NCBI RefSeq assembly: GCF_030435705.1
Contig: NZ_CP129382.1
Coordinates: 1,736,001 to 1,800,000, forward strand
Direction of reading: 5' to 3'
Length of the DNA stretch: 64,000 nt
Origin: Rhizobium sp. SSA_523
GTDB lineage: Bacteria; Pseudomonadota; Alphaproteobacteria; Rhizobiales; Rhizobiaceae
The notes under the pieces are model-generated. The model was given only the letters and a program-made list of their open reading frames with translations, was not told where the DNA came from and searched no databases. Position numbers and translations under genes: made by a program. Every line of letters begins with the position of its first letter. Position 1 is the first letter of the stretch. Below, piece by piece: positions 25,792-34,819 of the stretch.

Positions 25792-27552
25792 ATGAGTTCG
25801 GGTGTGACCCTCAGCCAAATCCTGATCATCGGCCTGCTTGCAGTCCTCCTTGCCGCCTTTGCCAGCGACCGCTTCCGCGCCGAAAGCGTCGCCATTGCGG
25901 GCCTGGTTGCGGGAACCGTGCTCGGCCTTGTTCCCGCCGACCGGGTGTTTTCGGGCCTGACCAATCCCGCGGTGATCACCGTCGTCGAAGTGCTCCTGAT
26001 CGTTCATGCGCTGGCGAGAAGCCATATCTTCGATCGCCTCGGGGAAATCCTCAATCGCCGCTTCACAGAGCCGCGGACGAAAATCATGGCGCTCTGCGGC
26101 CTTGCCGCCTGCCTGTCGAGCGTGATGAACAATGTCGCGGCCTTCTCGCTGATGCTGCCCGCCTGCTTCTCGCTGATGGCGCGCGGACGCATGCCCGTGC
26201 GGTGGATCTTTCTGCCGCTCTCTTATGCCACGCTGCTCGGCGGCCTGTGGACGACGATAGGCACGCCGGCCAATCTTGTGGCCAGCACCTTTCTGCAACG
26301 CGCCGGTCTTGCGGGTTTTTCCCTGCTGGATTTCGCCCCGGTCGGCATTCTGGCCACGGCCGCCGGCCTGCTGATCCTGGCCTATTGGCTGCCGCGCACG
26401 CTGATGGCCGAGGATGCGCCGGAAGCGGAAGCCGACAGTCTTGCCTTGTCACGGGTGAGCACCGAATTGCAGATCCAGTCCTTCGACGATCCGGCCCCCT
26501 CGGTCGCCGCGCTGGAGGCGAGCCTTGGCGGGCGCATATTCAACATCATCCGCGACGGCCGGCGATTGTTTCCGCTGCGCCCGGAGACGGCCATCGGCCC
26601 CTCCGACCGATTGCTGGTGGAGGCCGATCCGAAGGCCCTGGAAAGGGCGCTTGCCGCAGGAGCCGTATCCTATTTCCGCAAGGCGGCCTCCGGCGAGCGG
26701 CGGCGCATCAGCGCCGTGGTCATGCCGCACAGCCTGCTTGCCGGCTCGTCGATTGCCGCCCAGGACCTGAGCGATGACAGGGGCGTCGAGATCCTGCAGG
26801 TCGAGGGCGAGCCGCTTCGCTATGACGGCCCCTTCGAGGAGGTCACCTTCAAAGTTGGCAGCATCCTGCTTCTGGAAGGCGACGAGGCCGCCATCCACGC
26901 CTTCATCGCCTATCATGAGCTCGTCGAGATCGCCGAAAACAGGACGGCGGCAAACCCTGTCGTAGGGCGCATGCCGCTCGCCATCTTTGCAGCGGGCGTG
27001 GTTGCCGCCGCCTGCGGCCTGCTTGCGCCCGAGCTGGCGCTGGGCGGCGTGGTGGCCTTTCTCACCCTCACCGGCAAGCTGGACATCCGATCCGCCCTGC
27101 GCAATCTCAACTGGCCGATCCTCGTCATTCTGGCCGCGATGCTGCCGCTCGGCGAAGCGGTCGGCACCACCGGCGCGGCTTCCGCCATCGCCTCCGCCAT
27201 GGCGGATCACCTGCCGCTCTCCAATGCCGCCATCGCCGTCTTCTCGCTTCTTTCGATCGCCATGGTCATCACGCCCTTCGTCAACAATGCCACCACGGTT
27301 GCCATCCTGGCGCCGATCGCGATCGAGATCGCTCAATCCACGCAGCTATCGCCGCAAATGCTGGTCATGGCTGTCGCCGTCGGAGCCTCCTGCGATTTCC
27401 TGACGCCTTTCGGGCATCACAACAACACGCTCGCCTACGGGCTCGGGCAATACCGGTTCCGGGATTTCCTCAAGCTCGGCTGGCCGGTCGCCCTCGCAAG
27501 CGTCTCCACCGCCGGCCTGGTTCTGCTGCTCTACTGGCAGGGCCTGGCCTGA
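25792..27552 (+). CDS. SLC13/ArsB-like anion permease with TrkA-C domains
   Basis: This 586-residue inner-membrane transporter has an N-terminal membrane half (about 1-200), two cytoplasmic TrkA-C/RCK-C domains in the middle (about 220-300 and 310-385), and a C-terminal membrane half (about 395-586). The ion-binding loops are visible: SVMNNVAAFSLMLP with GTPANLVAS, and ITPFVNNATTVAILAP with TPFGHHNN. This domain order is common in bacterial sulfate or dicarboxylate:Na+ symporters of the DASS group. The shared operator with sbp-cysTWA points to sulfate or another sulfur anion. The specificity is inferred. Confidence 0.86.
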   Translation: MSSGVTLSQILIIGLLAVLLAAFASDRFRAESVAIAGLVAGTVLGLVPADRVFSGLTNPAVITVVEVLLIVHALARSHIFDRLGEILNRRFTEPRTKIMALCGLAACLSSVMNNVAAFSLMLPACFSLMARGRMPVRWIFLPLSYATLLGGLWTTIGTPANLVASTFLQRAGLAGFSLLDFAPVGILATAAGLLILAYWLPRTLMAEDAPEAEADSLALSRVSTELQIQSFDDPAPSVAALEASLGGRIFNIIRDGRRLFPLRPETAIGPSDRLLVEADPKALERALAAGAVSYFRKAASGERRRISAVVMPHSLLAGSSIAAQDLSDDRGVEILQVEGEPLRYDGPFEEVTFKVGSILLLEGDEAAIHAFIAYHELVEIAENRTAANPVVGRMPLAIFAAGVVAAACGLLAPELALGGVVAFLTLTGKLDIRSALRNLNWPILVILAAMLPLGEAVGTTGAASAIASAMADHLPLSNAAIAVFSLLSIAMVITPFVNNATTVAILAPIAIEIAQSTQLSPQMLVMAVAVGASCDFLTPFGHHNNTLAYGLGQYRFRDFLKLGWPVALASVSTAGLVLLLYWQGLA

Positions 27553-27774
27553 TCTCTGGGCGCGCGCAATCATCGGTCTTGCCGCTGATCACGCCATGGC
27601 TTGCCACAGCCTGCCAGTGCTTGCCGCAGCCAGCCACTGCTCTCGAAACTGGCCTCGGCATGCTGGGGAAAAACCGGTTTCGTGACGCTCTCGCAGAAAC
27701 GATTCTTGCGCGGCGCTCGGGCTTGAGGACCTTTGCTTTGCGGCAATCGGGGCCGGCGCACTGATCCTCTTCTA
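27553..27774. other. Intergenic region between permease and sbp
   Basis: This stretch holds no credible gene. It contains short repeated words (TTGCCACAGCCTG / TTGCCGCAGCC, about 27600-27635). It is followed by the compound hairpin and the sbp promoter region. Confidence 0.3.
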
Positions 27775-27811
27775 GCGGCCGCTGCCGAAGGGAAACAGTT
27801 TTCCCGGCCGC
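27775..27811. terminator. Compound hairpin, possible terminator
   Basis: An outer stem GCGGCCG/CGGCCGC (27775-27781 and 27805-27811) encloses an inner stem GGGAAA/TTTCCC with a CAGT loop (27790-27805). No T-run follows. It lies just upstream of the sbp promoter and could end the SLC13 transcript. Confidence 0.4.
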
Positions 27812-27821
27812 AGAAGCCGCG

Positions 27822-27850
27822 TTGACTTAGTCTACCTGAACAGTAGTCTT
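27822..27850 (+). promoter_or_regulatory. sbp promoter with operator, sulfate locus site 2
   Basis: A TTGACT (27822-27827) fits a -35 hexamer. Immediately downstream is GTCTAC-CTGAACA-GTAGTC (27830-27848), an inverted repeat with a single mismatch that matches the site at 25540. A weak -10 (TAGTCT or TCTTAT) would overlap its right arm, so bound regulator would block the promoter. Confidence 0.6.
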
Positions 27851-27876
27851 ATCGTCATCAACGAGAGGAAGCCATC

Positions 27877-28902
27877 ATGTCCCGATCCAGACAATTGCTC
27901 GGATTTGCCGCAGCCGGCCTGTTCGCCTCCCTGCTTCTTGCGCCGCAGGTCATGGCCGATACGACACTGTTGAATGTTTCCTACGACCCGACGCGCGAAT
28001 TCTACAAGGATTTCAATGCGGCTTTCGCCAAGCATTACAAAGCGGACAAGGGCGAGACGGTGACCATCCAGCAATCGCATGGCGGCTCGGGAAAACAGGC
28101 ACGCTCGGTGATCGACGGGCTGGAAGCCGATGTCGTGACGCTGGCATTGGAAAGCGACATCAACGCGATCGTCGACAACGGCGGCAAGATCAAGCCGGAC
28201 TGGCGCGGGCGGCTTGCCAATAATTCCTCCCCTTACACGTCCACCATCGTCTTCCTGGTGCGCAAGGGCAATCCGAAGAATATCCGCAACTGGGGCGATC
28301 TGGTGAAGGACGACGTGCAGATCGTCACGCCCAATCCGAAGACCTCCGGCGGCGCGCGCTGGAACTACCTTGCCGCCTGGGCCTGGGCCAATGAGGAATA
28401 CAAGGGCGATCAGGAGAAGATCCGCGCCTATATCGCCGATCTCTACAAGCGCGCGCCTGTGCTGGACAGCGGCGCCCGCGGCTCCACCATCACCTTCGCC
28501 CAGCGCCAGATCGGCGATGTCCTGCTTGCCTGGGAAAACGAGGCCTATCTGGCCGGCGAGGAATTCGGCAAGGATTCCTTCGAGATCGTCGTGCCGCCGA
28601 TTTCCATCCTGGCAGAGCCGCCGGTCGCCGTGGTGGACGCGAATGTCGATGCCAAGGGCAGCCGGGCGGTGGCGGAAGCCTATCTGCAATATCTTTACTC
28701 CGACGAGGGGCAGAACCTGGCCGCCAAGCACTTCTACCGCCCGGCAAAGCGCGATGTCGTCAGCCCCGACCTGTTGAAGGCCCTGCCCGACATCAAGCTC
28801 GTCACCATCGACGACCCGATCTTCGGCGGTTGGAAGAAGGCGCAGCCCGAGCATTTCGGCGATGGCGGCATCTTCGACCAGATCTACAAGCCCGCCCGCT
28901 GA
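27877..28902 (+). CDS. sbp: Sulfate ABC transporter, periplasmic binding protein
   Basis: This 341-residue protein has a signal peptide (LLGFAAAGLFASLLLAPQVM, cleavage near MADT). The mature protein shows the prokaryotic sulfate-binding signatures: LLNVSYDPTREFYKDFN, QQSHGGSGKQARSVIDGL and TPNPKTSGGARWNYL. It binds sulfate (possibly thiosulfate) in the periplasm and delivers it to CysTWA. It is the first gene of sbp-cysT-cysW-cysA, 15 bp before cysT. Its promoter carries the inverted-repeat operator at 27830. Confidence 0.95.
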   Translation: MSRSRQLLGFAAAGLFASLLLAPQVMADTTLLNVSYDPTREFYKDFNAAFAKHYKADKGETVTIQQSHGGSGKQARSVIDGLEADVVTLALESDINAIVDNGGKIKPDWRGRLANNSSPYTSTIVFLVRKGNPKNIRNWGDLVKDDVQIVTPNPKTSGGARWNYLAAWAWANEEYKGDQEKIRAYIADLYKRAPVLDSGARGSTITFAQRQIGDVLLAWENEAYLAGEEFGKDSFEIVVPPISILAEPPVAVVDANVDAKGSRAVAEAYLQYLYSDEGQNLAAKHFYRPAKRDVVSPDLLKALPDIKLVTIDDPIFGGWKKAQPEHFGDGGIFDQIYKPAR

Positions 28903-28916
28903 GGAGCCCCGCCGCA

Positions 28917-29774
28917 ATGACATCCGCAACCGTCAGCGGACGGTGGCGCCTGAAGGAGCCGAGCATCATCCCGGGTTTCGGGTTGACGCTCGGCTTTTCG
29001 CTCGCCTACCTTTCGCTCATCATCCTGATCCCGCTTGCCGGGCTCGTCTGGCGCGCCACGGCCATGCCGGGCGAGGCCTTCCTCTCCATCCTGACCGATG
29101 AGCGCACGCTGGCGGCGCTGAAGATCAGCTTCGGCACGGCGCTGATTGCCGCGCTGGTCAACGCCGTCTTCGGCGTTCTGATCTGCTGGGTGCTTGTCCG
29201 CTACGATTTTCCCGGCCGCCGGCTGGTGGATGCCATGGTGGATCTGCCCTTCGCGCTGCCGACGGCCGTGGCCGGGATCGCGCTGAGCGCGCTTTATGCG
29301 CCGCAGGGCTGGATCGGCGCCTGGTTCATGCCGCTCGGCATCCGCATCGCCTATACGCCGATCGGCATCACCATCGCCCTGATCTTCATTGGACTTCCGT
29401 TCGTGGTGCGCACCGTGCAGCCGGTGATGGAGGAGATCGACCGCGAGGTGGAGGAGGCCGCGGCCACGCTTGGCGCCAACCGGTTCCAGACCGTCTTCAG
29501 AGTGCTGCTGCCGAGCCTCACGCCGGCGATCCTGACCGGCTTCGCCCTCGCCTTCGCCCGCGGCGTCGGCGAATATGGCTCGGTCGTCTTCATTGCCGGC
29601 AATATCCCCTATGTTTCGGAAATCGCACCGCTCCTGATCGTCATCCGGCTGGAGGAATTCAATTATGCCGGTGCCACGGCCATCGCCACGATCATGCTGG
29701 CCATCTCCTTTGCCATGCTGCTCGTCATCAACCTGATCCAGGCCTGGAGCCGCGGGAGATATGGACATGGCTGA
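28917..29774 (+). CDS. cysT: Sulfate ABC transporter permease CysT
   Basis: This 285-residue membrane protein has six predicted helices. The EAA loop that contacts CysA is [40 protein letters not shown] and [19 protein letters not shown] are strongly conserved in CysT (also called CysU). The ATG at 28917 follows GAGGAG. It forms the membrane channel with CysW, whose start overlaps the CysT end by 8 nt. Confidence 0.95.
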   Translation: MTSATVSGRWRLKEPSIIPGFGLTLGFSLAYLSLIILIPLAGLVWRATAMPGEAFLSILTDERTLAALKISFGTALIAALVNAVFGVLICWVLVRYDFPGRRLVDAMVDLPFALPTAVAGIALSALYAPQGWIGAWFMPLGIRIAYTPIGITIALIFIGLPFVVRTVQPVMEEIDREVEEAAATLGANRFQTVFRVLLPSLTPAILTGFALAFARGVGEYGSVVFIAGNIPYVSEIAPLLIVIRLEEFNYAGATAIATIMLAISFAMLLVINLIQAWSRGRYGHG

Positions 29775-30636
29775 TTCTCACGCTGCAAGGCGGCGATATC
29801 GCGATCCGGCCGATGAGAGCCTGGCGACGAAATTGACGCTGATCGCGATCGGCGCCGCCTTCCTCGCCTTCTTCCTGTTCCTGCCGCTGATCGCCGTCTT
29901 CGTCGAGGCCTTCCGCAACGGTGTGCAAAGCTATTGGGATGCGCTGGTGGAGCCGGATGCGGCGGCCGCCATCCGCCTCACCTTGACGGTCGCGGCGATC
30001 GCCGTTCCCCTCAATCTCGTCTTCGGCGTCGCGGCGGCCTGGGCCATCGCCAAATTCGAATTCAAGGGCAAGGCCTTCCTGATCACGCTGATCGACCTGC
30101 CTTTTTCGATCTCGCCTGTGATTTCCGGCCTGGTCTATGTCCTGCTGTTCGGCAGCCACAGCCTGCTCGGCCCAATCCTCAAGGGCTATGGCATCGAAAT
30201 CCTGTTCGCCGTGCCGGGCATCGTGCTGGCCACGGTTTTCGTCACCTTCCCCTTCGTGGCGCGCGAACTGATCCCGCTGATGCAGGATCAGGGCACCGGC
30301 GACGAGGAAGCCGCGCTGTCGCTCGGCGCCTCCGGCTGGCAGACCTTCCGCTATGTCACCCTGCCCAACATCAAATGGGGGCTGCTCTACGGCGTTCTGC
30401 TCTGCAATGCGCGGGCCATGGGGGAATTCGGCGCCGTCTCCGTGGTCTCCGGCCATATTAGGGGGCTGACCAACACAATGCCGCTGCATGTCGAGATCCT
30501 CTACAATGAATACAATCTCGCAGCGGCCTTTGCGGTCGCCTCGCTGCTCGCCGCGCTGGCGCTCGTGACGCTTGCCCTCAAGACGCTTCTGGAAATCCGC
30601 TTCGGCGCCGGCACGGCCGGCGGACGCCGACACTGA
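29767..30636 (+). CDS. cysW: Sulfate ABC transporter permease CysW
   Basis: This 289-residue permease has six predicted helices. Family signatures are [19 protein letters not shown], the EAA loop [20 protein letters not shown] and [20 protein letters not shown]. The ATG at 29767 is preferred over the one at 29761 because GGAG lies 8 nt upstream. It overlaps cysT by 8 nt and is followed 17 bp later by cysA. It is the partner of CysT in the inner membrane. Confidence 0.95.
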   Translation: MADSHAARRRYRDPADESLATKLTLIAIGAAFLAFFLFLPLIAVFVEAFRNGVQSYWDALVEPDAAAAIRLTLTVAAIAVPLNLVFGVAAAWAIAKFEFKGKAFLITLIDLPFSISPVISGLVYVLLFGSHSLLGPILKGYGIEILFAVPGIVLATVFVTFPFVARELIPLMQDQGTGDEEAALSLGASGWQTFRYVTLPNIKWGLLYGVLLCNARAMGEFGAVSVVSGHIRGLTNTMPLHVEILYNEYNLAAAFAVASLLAALALVTLALKTLLEIRFGAGTAGGRRH

Positions 30637-30653
30637 AAGGCTCAAGACCCATC

Positions 30654-31697
<1,044 letters not shown>

Positions 31698-31772
31698 ACG
31701 ACCGGGGCCCGGCGCTGCGTCCCTCCCTTCGGAGCTGCGGTTGACGGGAGACCGAGCTTCGCCGGAAGCGTT

Positions 31773-32549
31773 CTAGAAACGAAAGCCGATGCCAAGGCCG
31801 AAGGAGAGGAGCTTCAGGCTCGTCTTAGCCGTCATGCCGCGATTTTCGATCGTCTGCTCCGGCAGGAAGAGCTGCCTCACCTCGGCATTGGCAAACCAGC
31901 GATCGTCCAGCCGGTAATCCATGCCGGCACGCAGCACGGCGCCGTAGCGGGTCGAGACCTTGAAGTGATCGACATAGCCGCCGGCCGGTTCCTCGCCGAA
32001 GAACCAGTTGATCAGCACACCCGCGGCCAGATAGGGGCTGAGGCGTGCATCCTGCAGGGGGTGATATTCCGCCGTCACCGAAAGCGGCAGCGACCAGACC
32101 TTTCCGACCGGGATATCGCCATAGGCGGAACGGTGGATGGTGATGTCGTTGCGCAGCACGCCCGTCTGCCCTTCGATCGCCCAGTGATCCGTCACGAAAT
32201 AGCTGATATCGATATCCGGCAGGATCATGGCCGGCACGTCGATCTCGCCGCCGATCCCATCGATCCTGGTATGCTGGTCATAGGGCATGGCGCCCATTAT
32301 GCGGGCGCGCAGAAGGATATCGCCGGCCTGGAAGGCGCCGGCATCGGGCTTTGCCGGCGACAAGATTTCCGCACCCTCTGCCCGACTGTCCTGGGCCAGA
32401 CTGGGTGGGGCATGGACGGCCGCCAGCTCGAGCGCAAGGCATCCGACAAGCGGCAGAGACCATCGAGACCTGCGGCCGGACCGTCCGCACGCGCCTTCCC
32501 ATTTCAGCCGCGGGACCACCCGCGGATTGAGCGATTGCGTGACCGACAC
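31773..32549 (-). CDS. OmpW-family outer-membrane protein
   Basis: This 258-residue protein starts at a GTG with AAGG upstream. An unusually long basic N-region precedes the hydrophobic core of the signal peptide (LPLVGCLALELAAVHAPPSL, cleavage near LAQ). The mature part has OmpW features: GDILLRARIMGAMP, LPDIDISYFVTDHWAIEGQTG and a C-terminal strand LLSFGLGIGFRF ending in Phe, as needed for BAM-dependent insertion. It should form a small 8-stranded barrel. It converges with cysA and diverges from the diguanylate cyclase. Confidence 0.85.
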   Translation of the reverse strand: MSVTQSLNPRVVPRLKWEGACGRSGRRSRWSLPLVGCLALELAAVHAPPSLAQDSRAEGAEILSPAKPDAGAFQAGDILLRARIMGAMPYDQHTRIDGIGGEIDVPAMILPDIDISYFVTDHWAIEGQTGVLRNDITIHRSAYGDIPVGKVWSLPLSVTAEYHPLQDARLSPYLAAGVLINWFFGEEPAGGYVDHFKVSTRYGAVLRAGMDYRLDDRWFANAEVRQLFLPEQTIENRGMTAKTSLKLLSFGLGIGFRF

Positions 32550-32650
32550 GGCAGACCCTTTCCAAGCAAACCGGCATGAACGGTGTCTGTATAGAGAATT
32601 TTTCTTGCCCTATTGTTAAAACTCGTCCTTCAGAAAACGGATACAGGCAG

Positions 32651-32656
32651 TATAAT
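32651..32656 (+). promoter_or_regulatory. Perfect -10 hexamer upstream of the diguanylate cyclase
   Basis: TATAAT at 32651-32656 matches the sigma-70 consensus exactly and lies 30 bp before the ATG at 32687. The -35 candidate at 17-bp spacing (CTTCAG, 32628-32633) is poor, so an activator may be needed. The surrounding 60 bp are clearly AT-richer than the genes on each side. Confidence 0.5.
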
Positions 32657-32686
32657 AGCTCGTTTTGTTTATTGGAGAGCGCTAAA

Positions 32687-33865
32687 ATGCTAGACATAGA
32701 CACGCTGTTGTTTGCGAGCGTGTCCGCGCGGGGCGGTTTTCTGCTGATCTTTCTTTTGGCAAGCCTAGTCGGTCCGGCGCGGGCGGCCTTCACGCAATGG
32801 TCGATCAGCGTCATCTGCTCAGCGCTCGGCATTCTCATTGCCTATACGGATCCGAGCTATCCCGATTTCCCGCTGGTCAAGGGAACCGGCATCTATGTGA
32901 TCCTCGGCTCCAGTGTCGCTTTGCTCTGGAGCGGCACCCGCGCCTTCTTCGGCAGAAAGGTCGATGGGCGAAGACTGGCCGTGATGCTCGTGGCGCCCGG
33001 CCTCGTCTACGGCCTGATCCGGATCATGGGCGGCGATAGCGACCTGGCGCTGGCCATGATCTTTTCCGTCTTTGCCGTCCTGACGGGCGCAACGGCGAAA
33101 CTGCTCCTCACCCGGCACAGCCACACTATCCTGCGCTCCCAGCTCCTGGTCGGCCTCTCGATTGCCAGCTACAGCCTCGCCTTCTGCGCCTCGCTGGTGA
33201 TCCTGTTCGCCAAGCTCGCCGGCTATGGCGATGGGCTCGGCGCCGAACGCGTCAGCATCCTGACGGCGCTGGTCATCGACCAGTTTTCCAGCGTGCTGAC
33301 CTATGTCGGGCTTCTGGCCATGTCGATGGAGGATGCCCAGGCCCGGATGAAGGAGGTTGCCACGACCGACGCCCTGACCGGCCTTGCCAATCGTCGCGGC
33401 ATCCAGGAGCGGGCGCTCGCCGTCGTCGGCGCTGGAAGGCGCAAGAAGCGGCCGATGGCCCTGCTGATCGCCGATATCGATCACTTCAAATCCATCAATG
33501 ACCGCTTCGGCCATGACGGCGGCGACGCCATCCTGTGCGAATTCGCCAGGCGGTTGAAAGCCACGTTCCGCCGTCAGCAGGATGTGGTCGGCCGCTGGGG
33601 CGGCGAGGAATTCATCGCCGTGGTGCACGATGTGACGCTCGAAGAGGCCCTTTCGCTGGCGCGCCAATTGTGCTGTCGCATCGCCGAGGTACCGTTCGAG
33701 GCCGGGCAGCAGTCGGTTTTCGTCACGGTCTCCATCGGCGTTTCGCCCTTTCTGGAGAACGAGGGCGCGATCGAGCCCGCCGTCAAGCGCGCCGATGAAG
33801 CGCTCTACGAGGCCAAGCGCGGCGGGCGCAATCGCGTCTGCTGGTGCACAGCCGCACCTGCCTGA
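32687..33865 (+). CDS. Membrane-anchored diguanylate cyclase (GGDEF)
   Basis: This 392-residue protein has an N-terminal membrane domain of about seven hydrophobic segments (about 1-215) and a C-terminal GGDEF domain. The active-site loop is GGEEF (about 305-309), preceded by the inhibitory I-site RQQD (about 296-299). VATTDALTGLANRRGI and IADIDHFKSINDRFGHDGGD are intact, so it should make cyclic di-GMP and be product inhibited. The ATG at 32687 has GGAG 9 nt upstream. The signal sensed by the membrane domain is unknown. The last residues (RVCWCTAAPA) include two cysteines. Confidence 0.92.
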   Translation: MLDIDTLLFASVSARGGFLLIFLLASLVGPARAAFTQWSISVICSALGILIAYTDPSYPDFPLVKGTGIYVILGSSVALLWSGTRAFFGRKVDGRRLAVMLVAPGLVYGLIRIMGGDSDLALAMIFSVFAVLTGATAKLLLTRHSHTILRSQLLVGLSIASYSLAFCASLVILFAKLAGYGDGLGAERVSILTALVIDQFSSVLTYVGLLAMSMEDAQARMKEVATTDALTGLANRRGIQERALAVVGAGRRKKRPMALLIADIDHFKSINDRFGHDGGDAILCEFARRLKATFRRQQDVVGRWGGEEFIAVVHDVTLEEALSLARQLCCRIAEVPFEAGQQSVFVTVSIGVSPFLENEGAIEPAVKRADEALYEAKRGGRNRVCWCTAAPA

Positions 33866-34036
33866 TCCACACAATCGGATGAACAAATTGCCGCCGTCGC
33901 CAGTTACCCTGGTTCGAGCCGGAGCGATGCGGCACCTGCCGTCGCCGCCGAACAGACGGCTGACCTTGCGTCAGCGCCGGAAGAACCACCGAGAACGAGC
34001 AAACCAGACCAATATCCGAATGGAGGAAACAAACCG

Positions 34037-34552
34037 ATGATGCGCCAGACCCTAACCGCCACTTTCACCGCCCTTGCCCTTGCCGGGGCAGCCCATGCGC
34101 AGGATGCCGCCACCGGCTCCGCCAAATTCGTCGATGCGGAAGGCAAGTCGAACGGCACGGCGCAGATCATGGCCATGCCTTCCGGCGGCGTTCTGATCAA
34201 GCTGGACGTCAGCGGCCTGCCGGAAAGCCAGTGGGTGGCCTTCCACGTGCATGAAACCGGCAGCTGCGATCCCGCCACCAAGCATGAATCGGCCGGCGGC
34301 CACTTCAACCCCGGGTCCAAGGAGCACGGCTACCAGTCCGCCAACGGGCCGCATGCGGGCGACATGCCCAACCAGTATGTCGGAGCGGATGGCTCGCTCA
34401 AGGCGGAGGTCTTCAATTCCATGGTCACGCTTGGCGAAGGCGAGAACGGCATCAAGGGCCGCGCGCTGATGGTGCATGCCAAGGGCGACGACTATAAGAG
34501 CCAGCCTTCCGGCAATGCCGGCAATCGACTGGCCTGCGCCGTGATCGAGTAA
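34037..34552 (+). CDS. sodC: Periplasmic Cu/Zn superoxide dismutase
   Basis: This 171-residue protein has a signal peptide ending AHA-QDAA. The copper ligands His70, His72, His89 and His147 are present (FHVHETG, SAGGHF, MVHAKGDDY). The zinc ligands His89, His97, His106 and Asp109 are also present, as is the Cys77-Cys167 disulfide pair. It removes superoxide in the periplasm. The ATG at 34037 follows GGAGGAAAC; the next codon is also ATG. It is monocistronic, with a strong hairpin downstream. Confidence 0.95.
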   Translation: MMRQTLTATFTALALAGAAHAQDAATGSAKFVDAEGKSNGTAQIMAMPSGGVLIKLDVSGLPESQWVAFHVHETGSCDPATKHESAGGHFNPGSKEHGYQSANGPHAGDMPNQYVGADGSLKAEVFNSMVTLGEGENGIKGRALMVHAKGDDYKSQPSGNAGNRLACAVIE

Positions 34553-34564
34553 AAAAGGTCCGGC

Positions 34565-34584
34565 CGGAGGGAGCGATCCCTCCG
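34565..34584 (+). terminator. Hairpin after sodC
   Basis: This is a perfect 8-bp stem CGGAGGGA/TCCCTCCG with a GCGA loop, 13 bp after the sodC stop. No T-run follows, so it may act as an RNA-stabilising or weak termination structure. The next 235 bp contain a short direct repeat (GCAGGAGGAGTGCCGC, about 34640-34675) and no gene. Confidence 0.45.
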
Positions 34585-34819
34585 CTGCCGGGACGCGGCA
34601 GAGGAAACGCCGCCAAAGGGACGCCTGAGAGAGGCGGCCGCAGGAGGAGTGCCGCCGCAGGAGGAGTGCCGCGACGCGCTTAGCCTGCGGCGTCCCCGCA
34701 TCCTGTGGAAGACATGCCACATCCATCATCATGCAAGCCTCATCCGTCCGGTATATGTCATATTGAGGATGCCGGATTTCGCAAGGCGCGGTCATCCTGT
34801 CTGACGGCCCCTTTGCTCG

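Noticed and set aside
33905-33925. GGTTCGAGCC as a tRNA T-loop
   Set aside because: No acceptor or anticodon stems can be formed around it.
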